From Cephalotus follicularis (Eukaryota > Streptophyta > Magnoliopsida > Oxalidales > Cephalotaceae), in assembly GCA_001972305.1 (NCBI GenBank), contig BDDD01002916.1:1-64000 (forward strand): a stretch of 64,000 nt of DNA. The letters are read 5' to 3'. Shown piece by piece: positions 12,288 through 25,265 of this stretch. The stretch's first letter is position 1, and the number at the start of each line of letters is the position of its first letter. The notes beneath the pieces were generated by a model, which ran no database searches, was not told the origin of the DNA, and saw only the letters and a list, made by a program, of their open reading frames with translations. The position numbers were made by a program, and so were the translations under genes.

Positions 12288-15200
12288 TCAATGGTCATTT
12301 CCAATGCCGAGTATCCATTGTCCGAGAAGAGTTAGATGCGGTTCTGTTTGGGAACTATTGCTCAAGATAGGTCCTAGACTCTGAAGCTCAGCATTGAACT
12401 CCCTCTCAAATTTTCTGCGATACAGTAGCGAAAATTATATACAGAGAAAGAAACAAATCTGAGTGCATGTACCATATCATTTCCTTCAGACTTACAAGAT
12501 AGACTCTGTAACTGCTGCATCCCTGGTCATTACTTTCTGCACCTTAGACAGGCTTCTTGATGTCCATTTCTTAGCAACGGATGATTCATCTAGCTTGGGA
12601 ATGTCAAGAGAAGATGATATAAACCACTGAGTTGCCACTGCGTACTGCACGCACAATGATTTCAGCCTCTCCACTTTCTGCATTTCAAAAACAAAAAGAT
12701 AAGTGCTGAATATCACCGTTTCAAAAGAAGTTAATCTTCCCACAACAAACCAAATTCAAGTTAAAATTCTAGCTTTATAATTCTGTCTTGGTTGAATGCA
12801 AAAATGAACTCTCACATTAATAAGATTAGAAAATTAGAAGTATTGGCCAACAATTGAATAGCGATGATCTCCATGTAGCTTGAATGGAAATCTATAAACA
12901 TGGTTGAAAAACATCCAGAATGTTTCTGAATCTTTAATATTTATTCTTCACTGAATCAGGATTCAGTAACAGAGAGAAATAGATACATAATAAAAAGGCA
13001 AAATACTTAAAATCCATGCAAGAGCCTTCTTAAAGAAGATTTCCTTATCCAGCATAATGTCCAATCTTTTCCTCCAATTGTTATATAAGGGAAAAATGGT
13101 GTCTGAGTAATTGGATAGTTGATATACTATGTATCTGGACTAGTAGCGAAGATCAAAGAAAAAATAAGTAGAACAGACCTTGAGCAGTTCAGGCAAAAGA
13201 AGCAGGCATTCTCTCAGACACTTATTGAGGAAAAAATCATGATGTTGGATAACCTGTTTCAGAAAGATCCACGTAAGCAACACAAACAAGAGGCAGGCAC
13301 AACATCAAATGATGCAATACTTCATCCAGAAAAAAGAATTGACATGCAAATTTTGCACACTAAGCAGCACATCTAAATGAAATTATGTTTACCAAATGAC
13401 AATAGTAATAATAACCACATATGATAATTCATCAAAAAAAAAAAACCACATATGATAAAGGTAATACCTCGTCTAGGCTCTTTGCTGTTTGAAGTCTATT
13501 ATGCATCACATGCCAATTGGGTTCAAGAACCTGAAGGCAACAAATTTTATCAAAAACTTTACCTTGCATACTTCCTTTACCAAATCAACTTTAGCAGGTC
13601 AGAAATAATTATGCAGATTTACATTTTCTTTTACCAAAAGGTAACTCTGCATGAGTACACCACTAAAAATTCTCTCTCCACCCTAACCAAATACCCCTTT
13701 CCCTCCCTCCCAAAATAGACAGTATACAAAGTCGGGTTATGGGTGCGAGTACGTATCTAAGTGTCAATTAATCTGTTTCCAAAAAAATAAAATATTTTGG
13801 ATTGTACAGAAAGAACAGTGATACTCATTTGACATTGTATAACCAGAGTACAAGCAACACGTCCAGGAAACATTTTATCAACCAATGAAAACACAAGAAC
13901 AAAAGAAACACCAAAACAGATTGACAAAAAAAAAAGAAAAACGAAAAGAAACAACCCCTGGTACTACAGCAATGCCTTCAAAGTATAGTTATACAGAACA
14001 AAGATATAAAAAAGATAAGGTAAAAAGACCTGCCTCAAATGTTAAATAATGTAGAAGGCTGTTAATAAATTTAAGCATACTACGACATAGCAGAGATGAT
14101 CTAGAAATGGCAGTTCCGTGTGCATTAAGAGCACGAACTCCCTACAAAATAATATTGCAATTGGATTACACCAAAAATAGCAGGAAAAACTGAACAGCCA
14201 ACATTAAAGCATGTCCATCCCTTACTTGATGCACTTGCCAAGCCCCACAAAGCTGACGATCTACATGTTTACAATGAAAAAGAAACCGAAAAATCAACTG
14301 GTATTTTGTTAAAGCTTTTCTTGATATGACAATAGATAATGGCCACTGAACCTGAAACAAGATCCAAACTTTAAAACATATTATTAGAATAGGCTAACTA
14401 ATACAAGAGAATATGAGATATGAGAATGCACAAAAGAAAAAAATGGGCAAACAAATACAAAATAAAATGATTCTAACACTTTCCACATTGCTGGAGAAAA
14501 AGGGGGAAAAGCCTAAAACATAATCCAAAAAATTTTAAGGTATAAAAAAAATAAAGCACATCCCTTTGAGGGCTTTGTAATTTTCCACGTCACTGCAACA
14601 CTCCTTAAACAATTATTACAAATGCATGAGCACGACAGACTAATAAGAAAGGAGATAGAAGAATAAAAAGACCTTGTAACTCAAAGAAAATGTCTCAAGA
14701 CCAGTAATGCTCACTGGCTCCTCTATATCACCAACATCAGAAACAGTCCTAATTTCAAGATCTTTGAGTGAGCCTAATTTTTTAAGCAAAGAAGAGTTAT
14801 CCTGAAAAATAAAGGTAAGATGTCATAAATGGAAATAAGATAACAAGATTCACCCTAATAGGATCAGAGGGGAATATGTTGCTTACCACAAAACATGTTA
14901 AGTCCTCATGACAAGGATCTGCTGCAGCTGCTGTACTACGCAAAGCAAGATCAAGAAGAGACTGTATATTCCAAGAACCATACATTTAGAGTTGAACTTG
15001 TCGATCTCTATAATATTATGATTACCAGATTATATTTAGATTCAAATTGTAAAGGTAGATGTAATGTGCCTAATAAGGCACTTGAAAATAGGTAGAGATA
15101 TGACCTGCAACTTCTCCACAGAAATCTCATCAATCTTTTTTGAGAGCTCGTCACGAGCTATATCCATAAAATGAACCAAGAAATCACCCTGTAACATCAT

Positions 15201-18200
15201 TTGATTAGTGCATGGAAAAGAAAAACATTAACTACGAAGATACACTATTGACAAGCATATTGTAAAGACTATATTTTCAAAGGCCAATCTTTTCCTCCAG
15301 GACTCTCCCACCCTTTAACATAATTTCATTCTCACAGTGAAAAACCTTTTTTAACATAGATTATAATGCCAGCCCCTTGACTCAGAAATTGCATGACATC
15401 TAAAATCTGTTAGGTGGAGATATAGTATAAAAATTTAGTTTTATCTACATACAGGCATTGTCAAGCCACAAAGCAGTTGGAAGATTAACATTTTCCAGAA
15501 AGATTCCTGTAAATCTATGACAATTTTTCATTTACATTTGGTCCCCAAGCTAGCATATGAGATAGGAGAGGACATAGGAAAGCTAACCAAAACTTAACCT
15601 AACCCCACACCCTGACATGATTCTGTAAACGAGTACGGACTGTTAATTTCAACTGAAATTTAACTTACATGGCCACGTTGAACAAATAATACAAAGTTAT
15701 ATAGCTATTAACCCGAGGGCATGATAGTTAATACAATATAATTAGATTTGATTGTAATGGAAATCAAAACAAATAAAAATGAATTTTTAATAGGTTGTTA
15801 GGTGGAAACCGCTTGACAATTTATAGTTTTTTGGTTATTTGTTGAAGAATCCTTCTTATAATATAGGGTAAAATACCAATAAGCCCCTGTAGTTTAGGAT
15901 GAAGGACACTTTAGTACCTGAAGTTTCAAAACCATGCTTTTAACACCTGACGTTTTAAAAATAAGACAACAATACCACTCCCGTTAAGTTGCCGTTACTA
16001 TATCTGTTAGTATAATTTTATAACTTCTATACTACCTATTTCCACTTTTTCTTTTATAATTTGATTTCTATAACGTCTGTTAATTTGAAGTGTGTTTTTG
16101 TCCATTTTGAAACTTCAGGTGTTAAAGTGTCCTCCACCCTAAACCACAAGGGTTTATTAGTATTTTACCCTATAAAATATGATGAAAATATGGGACTAAA
16201 ACAGTGCCCACTCACATTCCAACTTCTTATTTACAAATTTACTCTATGATTACCTGATCAAGAAGAAGATAGTGCTTTATAGACCGCAGCTTTCCAATTA
16301 GGTCATACTGCACCAAGAGGAACAGTTTTGTAAGCAGAAGGTTTGATATAGGTAATGCAATTTCTGTGAATGAAGAATACATGGGAAGAACCAGAAAACA
16401 CCCAAGATATGCATGGAAATTAGATGGCACTCTGAACTGATCCTCACCTTTTCTTTGATGAGATTTAAGAGCTCTCCACTGGCAAACTCATAAGCAGCTT
16501 TTATGCACTCAAGATAATGATGATTCGAACCAAAGGTCATTAATTTAGAATTATCAGATACAGGAACCTATCAATAACCATCCCACCAATGACACCAGTA
16601 AGGTAAAAACATTAACTTAAAGGTCTCACACACACGCACACACACACTCTTCGAAGAATGGTACCATATAGTAAGGACCAAGGACATAATTATAATAGAA
16701 CCTGAACATTGTGCCCACATTCTCTCATGACATTCAAATACTTTCCAGTTGTCAGAATTGCCCCAGCAATATTTGCAAGGAAGCTAGGAATCCCATCCTT
16801 CAGACTGTAACGTTGCCCCCAATACTTAGCATCATAATCCTGTGTGAGACTCTCCTATAAAAACTATAAACTGTAAGCATCTAAAGCACAAATTCAACGT
16901 TTACTGGTAATTATATTTGGTTAGGAAGGACTCCAAAATTTTGCAAAAATGTTAAATGCACCTTTTGAAGCAATTTGTTCTCAGCAATAAAAAATTCACC
17001 ATAAGGATCATCAATCACTCCTTCATAGACCCACCTAAAATTTCCAAATCAAAGTGAATCATACCATTAAGGTATAAAAGAGAAACAAATGGGAAAAAAA
17101 GAAGAAGAAGAAGAAGATCAAAACTATAAGTTCTTGAAACAAATTAGCATAGAGAAAAAAGGAAATATCACACAAAATAGAGCTGCACACTTGATCAAGA
17201 AAAAAGGTGATAAATATAAGCTTGCAAAATGCACCTTTCCAAAATGCCAAGATAAGCATTGCTTGCAGACTGAGTCATCTTTTCTAGCAATGACCTAACG
17301 GCATTATCACCAGCCATGGTCTTAGCCTGGTAACAGCAAAAGCGTCATTAGTAATTTAACAGCCATCAAAAAGTAACTTAAAAAATGTATCAGAGAACTT
17401 CGGAGTTTTACCTGGCTCTGCAAGAGGTTAAGAACCGCAGAACCTGTAAAATTATTAGCCGAAGCTTTCTGTATCACACTTGACAAAGCTAGCATGGATC
17501 CCATCATGGGCTGCATAGCATGATGAAACCACTTGAGCAAACATTTCAATAACGGATTAATAGATATGAAGACAGGTTCAAACCTGACAATAAAACCACA
17601 ATCCATGTATGGAAAGCCGTCCAAGTCGAAATTGGTGTTCAAGCTGTGCAACCATAGCCTGATAATCCTGATAAAGAGCATATTAAAGAGGCATTTAGAG
17701 GAAGAGAAACATTTACACAGCAAAAGAGCATATGTATGCTCATTAAATGGTATCAGTATTCTTAACTTTAAGCATCCTGACACACAGAATCTGGGTTTAT
17801 ATGCTGTATTGCACCACTAAAAGGCACTAGACTAATCATTTAATTCCAATTTAATAACAAACAATTAGAGCATTCCCTAAGTCATAAAAATTTACAGTTT
17901 GATATGTATGAGAGCTATAGAAACACCAGATAATAGACAAAAATAACAATTATTACTAACCTAGGCATAGCTTGAGTTTATTATTAAAAGATGAACTACT
18001 ATCCAACACCATTATAAATTTCTGAACCACATTCAAGTAAAGATTCTTATCCGGTAAATGAATTTCATAATTAAAAGAATTAATAATTGGTATTCTCAGC
18101 TAACTGAGTTTTGAGTAAGAAGAGGAATTCTTAAGACTATTAAAAGCATTCCAGTAGCAATGTCACCCATGGATGTAGGCAGGGACCCACTATCTGACAC

Positions 18201-21200
18201 TTTAAGCGAATAATTTGAAACTATCATTGATCTGATTAGAACACTGTATCCATCATTGTGTCATCTTGTTCTTCGCTAAACAAAATATGTAGGGCACAAT
18301 ACTTTTTCGTAAACAAGAGATTCAGAAAAGAAATCAGTGTTAAATGCATATTATGTGTGATTGGAAAAATTGCTACCATTTCTTTTGGCTTATGCTCACT
18401 CTTTACTACAAAGCAATAATTGACCTTTGGGAAAATGCTGTATGTAAACAAATGCTATTCAAAATATGGAGTAAAACAAATAAAGAAAATGTCAATGGCA
18501 GTACAGCACAAATAAATCATATAACTTACAACCCAAAGAACCTACTAGAAGGAGCGCCCTGATTGCAGCAGCAAAGGCGTGATTAACTAGGCCATTCTTA
18601 AACTGTGACCTAGACTCCACAAACTGGTCTGTCAACAGAAAGCTCTCACACAAAGGGAATAACCTCTTTGCCAGTTCCTGCAATATTATAATGCAGATAA
18701 GATCGCACACTTTTTTAGAAACCTGGTGTTCAACTTAAGCAAAATGATCTCTGGTAACAAACTGAATGAAAAATATTACACTGTTATACATACATATACA
18801 CTATATATAGTTCAGCATGTAAGAAGGCATAAGAAAACTTGTGCCTCGAGCACAAGGTCACTGTTTATGTGGGTTTTTGTAGAGATTTAGGGTTTTCTAA
18901 AGAAAAAGTGAGGAGGTGATTAATTACTGAATAAGATAAACGAAATTTTGAGAGGGTGATAGTGAAGAGGGGAAAAAAGACAGTATTCTTACGAGGAAAA
19001 ATAGAAGTTTAAGCAGTGATCACCAATATTAAGGTTTCTTGCTCAAAGTTTTGGCCTCAAGTTCAGTTCACCTTCTCATCCTCAAAACGGATGGCCAGAC
19101 TGAGGGTTAAGTCGATGTCTAAAACACTACTTGAGGTGCTTTGTACATGACGCTCCTAAGCTATGGATCAAGTTCCTTCCTTGAGATGAATTCAGCTACA
19201 ACACTGCATATCACTCACCTATCAGGATGAGTCCATTTGAAGCTTTATATAACAAGGAACGCCCCCTAACTCAAATGCCACTCCTCCCAACCACCATCTT
19301 CTATACCATTCTAAACTAGGGGCACTACATCAATGGAAGCCTTAAATCAGGAGATGATAAAAAGAAATATGGTCATCCATTGGTTGAAACAAAACTTAAT
19401 TCAGGCACAAACTAGGATGAAGAATATGCACAGAAAATATGTAAAAAAGAAGCGTCAGATTTTACAAATTCTCATTAGAGAGGAAACATTTTTTTTTCTG
19501 AAAAGGACTGGAATTAGGGAATTGGGGATGAGTTAAATTGCAACCCTACAGGCAAAAATCTTTAGCCTTAAGGGTTAATCTGAAACTTGGAAAGAGATAT
19601 ATATTATGGTCCTCAGCAGGTAATCAAGACAATAGGAGTTGTGGCCTATCAACTAGCACTACCTGAATATTGTAAGATACATCCGGTGTTCCACATTTCA
19701 CAGCTAAATCATTCCAAGGGGAGATTAACGAAACTACAAGCATCTCTATTCCACCACTGGTTTTTTCAAAATCAACCCGTCATGGTTCCATTGGCTATAC
19801 TCAATACATGGAAGCTATTCAAGAATGAAACATGGCCAATGGAGTGGTCTACAACCTGAAGAAACCACATGGGAGAATTTGGAGCAATTAAAAAGGTGTT
19901 ATCCAAACTTAGACCTTGAGGACAAGGTCACTGTTGATGGGAGGAAATGATAGGATGCCACTATTGTTTAATGAGCAAACAGCAAAAAGAGAGGCTGAAG
20001 AACTGATAGAAGAAGAGATTGAATCAAAAGAAGAGGCTGAAGACAGGAAGAGAAGAATCAAAAGAAGATCAGCATGGTTGAAGGACTCTTATGCTTAGAA
20101 GAGATTGAACTTAGCTTACAAAAAAAGAAGCAGTAGTTAGCCACATAAGCTTTAGCAGGTAGGAGGTTAGTTATAATTCTGTTAGGGACTACTGAAGTTG
20201 TTGTAATCACTGGGATTTGTAACTAACCAGCGAAGAGGAAGGATTTGCAACTAACCAGTGAAGAGGAACTATAAATAAGGGAATCAAGAGAATAAATAGT
20301 ATGTCTTTTGTTCTATTAGAGTTTGACTAGCTCAAAATAGTTGCTCTTGGTATATTTTTCCAGATTACATTTCTTTTGTAGTTTATCTATAACACCTACC
20401 TAGTCAAAAGCTGAGTCCTTTAAACATAATGCAAAGGTTATTCATGATCAGAGCACCTTGCCGAACTTCATGACGCATTTACGGAAGCACATGAATGAAT
20501 TTTGCTAAATTTGTAATTCCCGGTCCCCTGATGCGGGACTTTAATTTATGATGATGGACCACCATACCAGAGCTAATTGTTAGTCCGTGACATAATGCTC
20601 TCTTGACAAAAATTCTATTCATGTACATATTATATGAAATCCATATATAAACAGTTATAACATTCATATATATATATATAAACAGTTATAACATTCATAT
20701 ATATATATATATATACAAACATGGTTTTATATATATATATATATACAAACATGGTTATTTAACTTCAGCAGAATCCCATACTATATTTAATCAAAAAAGA
20801 AAAGAAGCAGTTGTGCAATCTCAAATTAGAATCCAAATTTACATTGAAGACCTTATGAGGAGGGGGTCACCTTTCGTGGTGTTGAACATAAAACTGCCTT
20901 AAAGGCATATATCACGATACAATACAACCACATTAACTCAAACTTTTAATCAGCATTAACAGAAGACATCTGCATTTCATTTAATTACAGAAAATGTTAT
21001 CACAGCATATAAGATTACCCTAACAAAAAATACATCGATATTATTACCTGGAGAGCTAAATCCATGGACGCATCAACCCAAAAAGTAATAACCTCGTCCT
21101 TCCCACAGACTCTTTTAATTGAAATATATCTTCCTTCAATTCCAACCATAACCGATAATAGATCATCAACAACAATAAGTTCCTAAATATCAAACAATTT

Positions 21201-21717
21201 TTTTTTAAGTACATTATTAATTAATAACAATCTATTAGCCACACATTAACAAGAAAATAAATAACACATAGGAAAAAGTTAATTAACATAATATATATAT
21301 ATATATATGCAAAAATCGATTACCTGAACTGCTACATTGTAACAGCCTATGGCCCTTTCTAATCTGGCACTGCTTTTTTTTCAAAGAAAGGGTAAAAAAT
21401 TAATACCGTTATCACATAATGATTATTATATGTACATTAGTATTCTACAAGAAAAAAATAAAATAATGCAGTAATTAGCAAACCTAAAAGGCTTAGTTTC
21501 AGCGAGACGCGATGTGGCCTTCGTTTCCTAAAATGAAAGGAATGATTTCTTTTAAAATGAAATAAAATAAGGGACAAGTGATAAAAAAAATGGAGGGTGT
21601 TTGTTTCAGGGGGAAATTGAGGAGGAACGAGAGAGAAACCAGGTGAAAACGGCCAGTGAGATAAGGTCTCTCCATATTCCAGCGAGGCGTTGAAGGGCAA
21701 GACGTTGTCGTTTCCAT
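12288..21717 (-). CDS. GCP2: Gamma-tubulin complex component 2 (21 exons, complete)
   Basis: Encodes 692 residues similar along their length to plant GCP2 (SPC97-like). With GCP3 it forms the gamma-tubulin small complex that nucleates microtubules. Exons 5' to 3': 21640-21717, 21484-21527, 21324-21369, 21048-21182, 18546-18677, 17584-17667, 17412-17510, 17235-17326, 16962-17034, 16702-16854, 16448-16567, 16254-16307, 15105-15188, 14887-14961, 14673-14801, 14226-14351, 14034-14141, 13468-13530, 13179-13253, 12496-12677, 12288-12414. Phases join without a break. Landmarks are METTTSCPSTPRWNMERP, GIEGRYISIKR, RWVYEGVIDDPYGEFFI, GQRYSLKDGIPSFLANIAG, SLSYKVQWPLSIVIS, HCKHVDRQLCGAWQVHQ and TFEVLEPNWHVMHNRL; the product ends GQWILGIGNDH. 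Intron 17 has a GC donor (14032-14033); all others are GT-AG. Introns 4 and 12 carry transposon insertions. Exon ends come from splice motifs and homology, not from transcripts. Confidence 0.95.
15866..16170. mobile_element. MULE-type MITE in GCP2 intron 12
   Basis: The first and last roughly 70 bp are inverted copies starting GGGTAAAATAC. The flanks are tataatata (15857-15865) and tataaaata (16171-16179), 8 of 9 identical, as expected for a 9-bp Mutator target duplication. At 305 bp it has no coding capacity and would depend on a MULE transposase elsewhere. Confidence 0.8.
18841..20400 (+). mobile_element. Decayed Ty3/gypsy chromovirus 3' end in GCP2 intron 4
   Basis: Frames on the plus strand, opposite to GCP2, match the end of a chromovirus polyprotein. 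The integrase core comes first (KHYLRCFVHDAPKLWIKFLP, then FSYNTAYHSPIRMSPFEALY, about 19110-19250). The GPF/Y-type tail follows (VAYQLALPEYCKIHPVFHIS at about 19635-19700). A chromodomain piece ends it (EETTWENLEQLKRCYPNLDL, about 19858-19920). Stops and frameshifts are frequent. Downstream, about 20140-20400 looks like LTR, with a direct repeat of tgtaactaaccagcgaagag and then tataaata near 20270. The insertion makes this a 2.4-kb intron. The left boundary is approximate. Confidence 0.75.
20645..20752. repeat. TA microsatellite within short tandem duplications
   Basis: Two copies of aacagttataacattc with TA runs are followed by two copies of TA run plus caaacatggtt. It lies in GCP2 intron 4. 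Confidence 0.85.
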
Positions 21718-23796
21718 TTTGATTCAAAGATTCTTCAGTTCAGCTCTAGCACTGTAAGAAAAGGTTAAAGTAGTATCTGTTTTTCAATTCAAAATAGAGC
21801 CAAATTAGATTCATTTTCAATTTCGGATTTGTTTTACAGCATACAGGATACTACTTACGTAACTAGCAAATTAAGAAAACACGTTTCTACCATTAAGTTA
21901 TATCAAAGGCTAAAGTAGAGACTTCTCTATACCTCCTTTGTTTCATGGGCAATTCAGACAAAAACTAATTTCTCTCTCTCACGTCTCATGTTACATTAAA
22001 TATTAAGTAGCTTTCAACATGTGCTACGCACTTTTTAATTATTATTGTATTCAACCTCATAGGTAGATAATGTTAGAACTTGCAATACATTGTAATAAAC
22101 TTGATCACAAATACACAAGATTGATCAAAAAAACACTAAACTTCGTATAACCAATCAATAATTCAACCGTTAGAACCAATTCAAACAATATTGAAATTAG
22201 TTCCAAACAATATCGCAAACAACACCCAGTATATATAAATTAAATCAATTTTTTTTATTTATAAAAACCATACTTTATGCACAATATTCTGACTACTTTG
22301 CAAAATGAATGAACCACAACATGACATAAAAAAACTGATTTTACCCAAATATATAATCAAGGAAGAATGTAATCACCAAACAATGCAATAAACCACCAAA
22401 ATTTTATCAAAACAGAATATCTAACAAAACCCAATATTAAAATGGAACAATCTAACTTTACCCAACAAAGCAATTTAACTACCAAAATGTAATTAAAGCA
22501 GAATACCATGTAAACCCAATAATCAAAACGGAATGCAACAATCTAATTTTACCCAGCAGCGCAATTTAACACAAATGATATAACCGAATTCCATTAGATT
22601 TTCTCTAGAAATAATCTAGAAGCTTTCAATTGAAGCCAATGTGGCTTCCTATGATTAAAATGCGATATTGGACAATGAAATAATCAATCCCCATTCTCAT
22701 ACCACAAGAAGCATAAACATCCAAATAATATACACTGACTGTAAAAATCGCTAATTATATCTATCATTAAAATTACTTTAAATCCCTAATTATATCTACT
22801 GTAAACCGAAATCGAAAAAGAGAGGTAGCTTTCATACCTGAAACCAGATGAGCGGAGACGGAAGGTGGTGACGCCGTTGGTAGAGTGGCCGGAGATGGGA
22901 TGTGGTCACGACGTCGGTTGACGGTACTGGAACTGGGATGGAGATGTCGATCTGGGGGAGATCGATTGATGGAGGGGCAAGGGTTGTGAACGAAAATGCC
23001 ACTAGTCTACGATGCCATGTCGGTTTCTTTGCGGTCGCCGGTTTAGCTCGACGGTGAGGCCAAACGCGAAGAGAAATGAGATTGTTTGTGAGAGTGAGAG
23101 TGAGAGTGAGAAAGAAAGACTGAGGAGGTAATGAAAGAGACAGAGAACTCGATGGAAACAATTTTTTTTGTTTTAAAAAATTTGTATCAGGCGCTCATGT
23201 GTTTTAGTCTCTATATATTATTTAGCATTTTTGTTAATTTAGTTAAGATTGTATTCTGACGTAATTAATTTAATTTATAAAAAATCCTGAAAAAATAAAT
23301 TTATTAAAATTTATTAATTTCAACCTAAAGAAAAAACAATCATCATAATTTGTATTAAAAAAGTTTTTTGATTCACAAACAAATCATTCTTATAACATTA
23401 AAAAAGAGATTAATAATATATTTAAAGATATCACTATATTTAAAATCTCTGTGATATATTAAAAAATAGTAAAAGATAATAATTCTAAATATCATATGAT
23501 CATCTCATTTATGATATACACATATTTATAACAAGAATATTTACGATAAACTTAATTATAAGTTATCATTCATATTTATTATAGATATTAGGCATTTGTG
23601 AGGTTTTGTACCATGTATAATGTAAGAATATTCATTCCATTTCCTTTTTATTAACAACTGAAGTATCTGTACATGATATTGAGATGACTGAGATAACTCT
23701 AAAATAAAGTTTGGAGGCCATTTCTGTTTTGAAAAATAAAATCGCCAAACAAGAATGCCATTTGGAACGTTGACTAAATATGAAAATTAATCCAAT
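21718..23796. other. Upstream region of GCP2, no supported gene
   Basis: Position 21717 is the GCP2 start codon, so the adjacent bases are its 5' UTR and promoter. A 109-codon minus frame at 22832-23161 is serine- and leucine-rich because of a gagagtgagagtgagagt repeat and has no recognisable similarity. It could be a 5' UTR exon but is not called. Confidence 0.5.
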
Positions 23797-24655
23797 TGTT
23801 GTGAAATGCAATATTGTTAAAACAATTGACCATATCTAAGAGAAACGTTTGTCACTGTATGCCTTGAGGAAGAATATGATCTCGGACACCTGCACAAGGT
23901 AACAACAATGGTGGAAGTCCAGGAGGTTGTTCTCCCGGGGACACTCCGACGCTCAAGTTAGTCAAGTGCAGATGAAATTATGCTCTCTTGAATGTAAAAA
24001 TTGCTGACCTTTGTTCAGTATGTTGAACTTGTATTTATAGTGGTGTTTTTGTAACTGATGGAGCGTGTAAATCGGATGTGGTCATTATCCCCTAGGAAAT
24101 GCCGAGGATCTCGGACATTCCCTTATCTCCGCCTGTAATCTTGCTGTTTTCCTTAGTTGTAGTTGGTTGTGGCTCAATCTCCTTGTTTGGATAAGTGTGG
24201 ATCCCGTGAATCCAGGTGCAGATAACTCCCTTATCTCGTAGATAAGGTTGAGGTCCTCCGTGATAGAATTGTAGAAGAAATCAACTATGTTACTGTTGCC
24301 GAGGTTGTATGCCCCTCAATGTCTCCTTCTCCTCCTCAGTTTTTGTGTAGTGGAGGGAGTTCCTCCTGTTTTCCACCTGATAGATACCTTGGGCCGAGGG
24401 AGTCCTCGGCCCTCACACCGTGAATATGGTCTTCTGCCTTTGAGTCCGAGGAGTGTCCTCGGACTTGTGGTCTCAGTGTGTTGTCCTCAAAAAGTAATGA
24501 TCCTCAGCTCTTGGTCCGAGAAGGACATTCTTTGTAATGCGTGTGCTCCTCGGAACGGCCTGTCTGTCAAACTTGCAAACCCCTGATGGACAACTGGTCA
24601 AGTCTGCAAGTGGACACGTGTCTATGTTTTTATAAACACATTTTTTCCTCCATCA
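23797..24655 (-). repeat. LTR of fragment D (outer end diverged)
   Basis: The stretch from about 23840 matches the C, E and A LTRs, including gttgttctcccggggacact, a TATA motif read from the minus strand (tatttatagtgg near 24033) and the CCATCA end at 24655. The expected TGTTGATAC start is not clear, so the left limit is approximate. Confidence 0.75.
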
Positions 24656-25062
24656 TATGCCCCCCTGGTCCTTGTCCTCTGACCTTGGTCAGAGGAGGAG
24701 GATCAGAGTTGAGAGCCGTGGCCCAGGCAAGACTCCTCTGCAGTTCTTCCTGTTAGATTTTCCTTGCACAAATGGTCCGAGGCTGAGGATATTACCTTTG
24801 TTGTTCCTCTGACACATGACATAGTCTGCTTGAGCCGAGAACTAACGCTTGACCTTTGGTCTGCCTTCTCTGTCATTAAGTAGCCTCGAGTTTTGAACCG
24901 TCATGATTAGCCTTTAAGTCGCGTATTAAGTACGCTTTACACGTGTCATGCTCAGAGCAATTCCCGCCTCTGCCTTTTCGTTTCCCGCGCTTGATTTGAC
25001 GGTCTGTCTTCCCACCGTTGGATCTTATGCAAAGTGAATGGCCAGGATCCGAGGAAAGGGCC

Positions 25063-25069
25063 TATAAAA
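25063..25069 (+). promoter_or_regulatory. TATA box of the antisense gene in D
   Basis: TATAAAA lies 203 bp upstream of the ATG at 25266. The same box sits at nearly the same distance in copies A and E. Confidence 0.6.
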
Positions 25070-25265
25070 CCTTTTGTGCTTCACACAATACAACTTTTAC
25101 TTCTTCAATCTTCAAAACTCACAGTGCTTTTTGAGAGCCCGAACTTGCAGTGTCTTCAGTAACCTTTTTCTCCCAAATCTTCGAATCAAAACTTTTGGTA
25201 AGTTTCTACCAACTTTCTTTCTTTGTTTCCCAGATTGTTTTCTTCTTTTTGGTGATTTCCTTTTC

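Noticed and set aside
22832-23161. 109-codon minus frame upstream of GCP2
   Set aside because: Serine/leucine-rich because of gagtgagagt repeats; no similarity; GCP2 already has a complete start at 21717.
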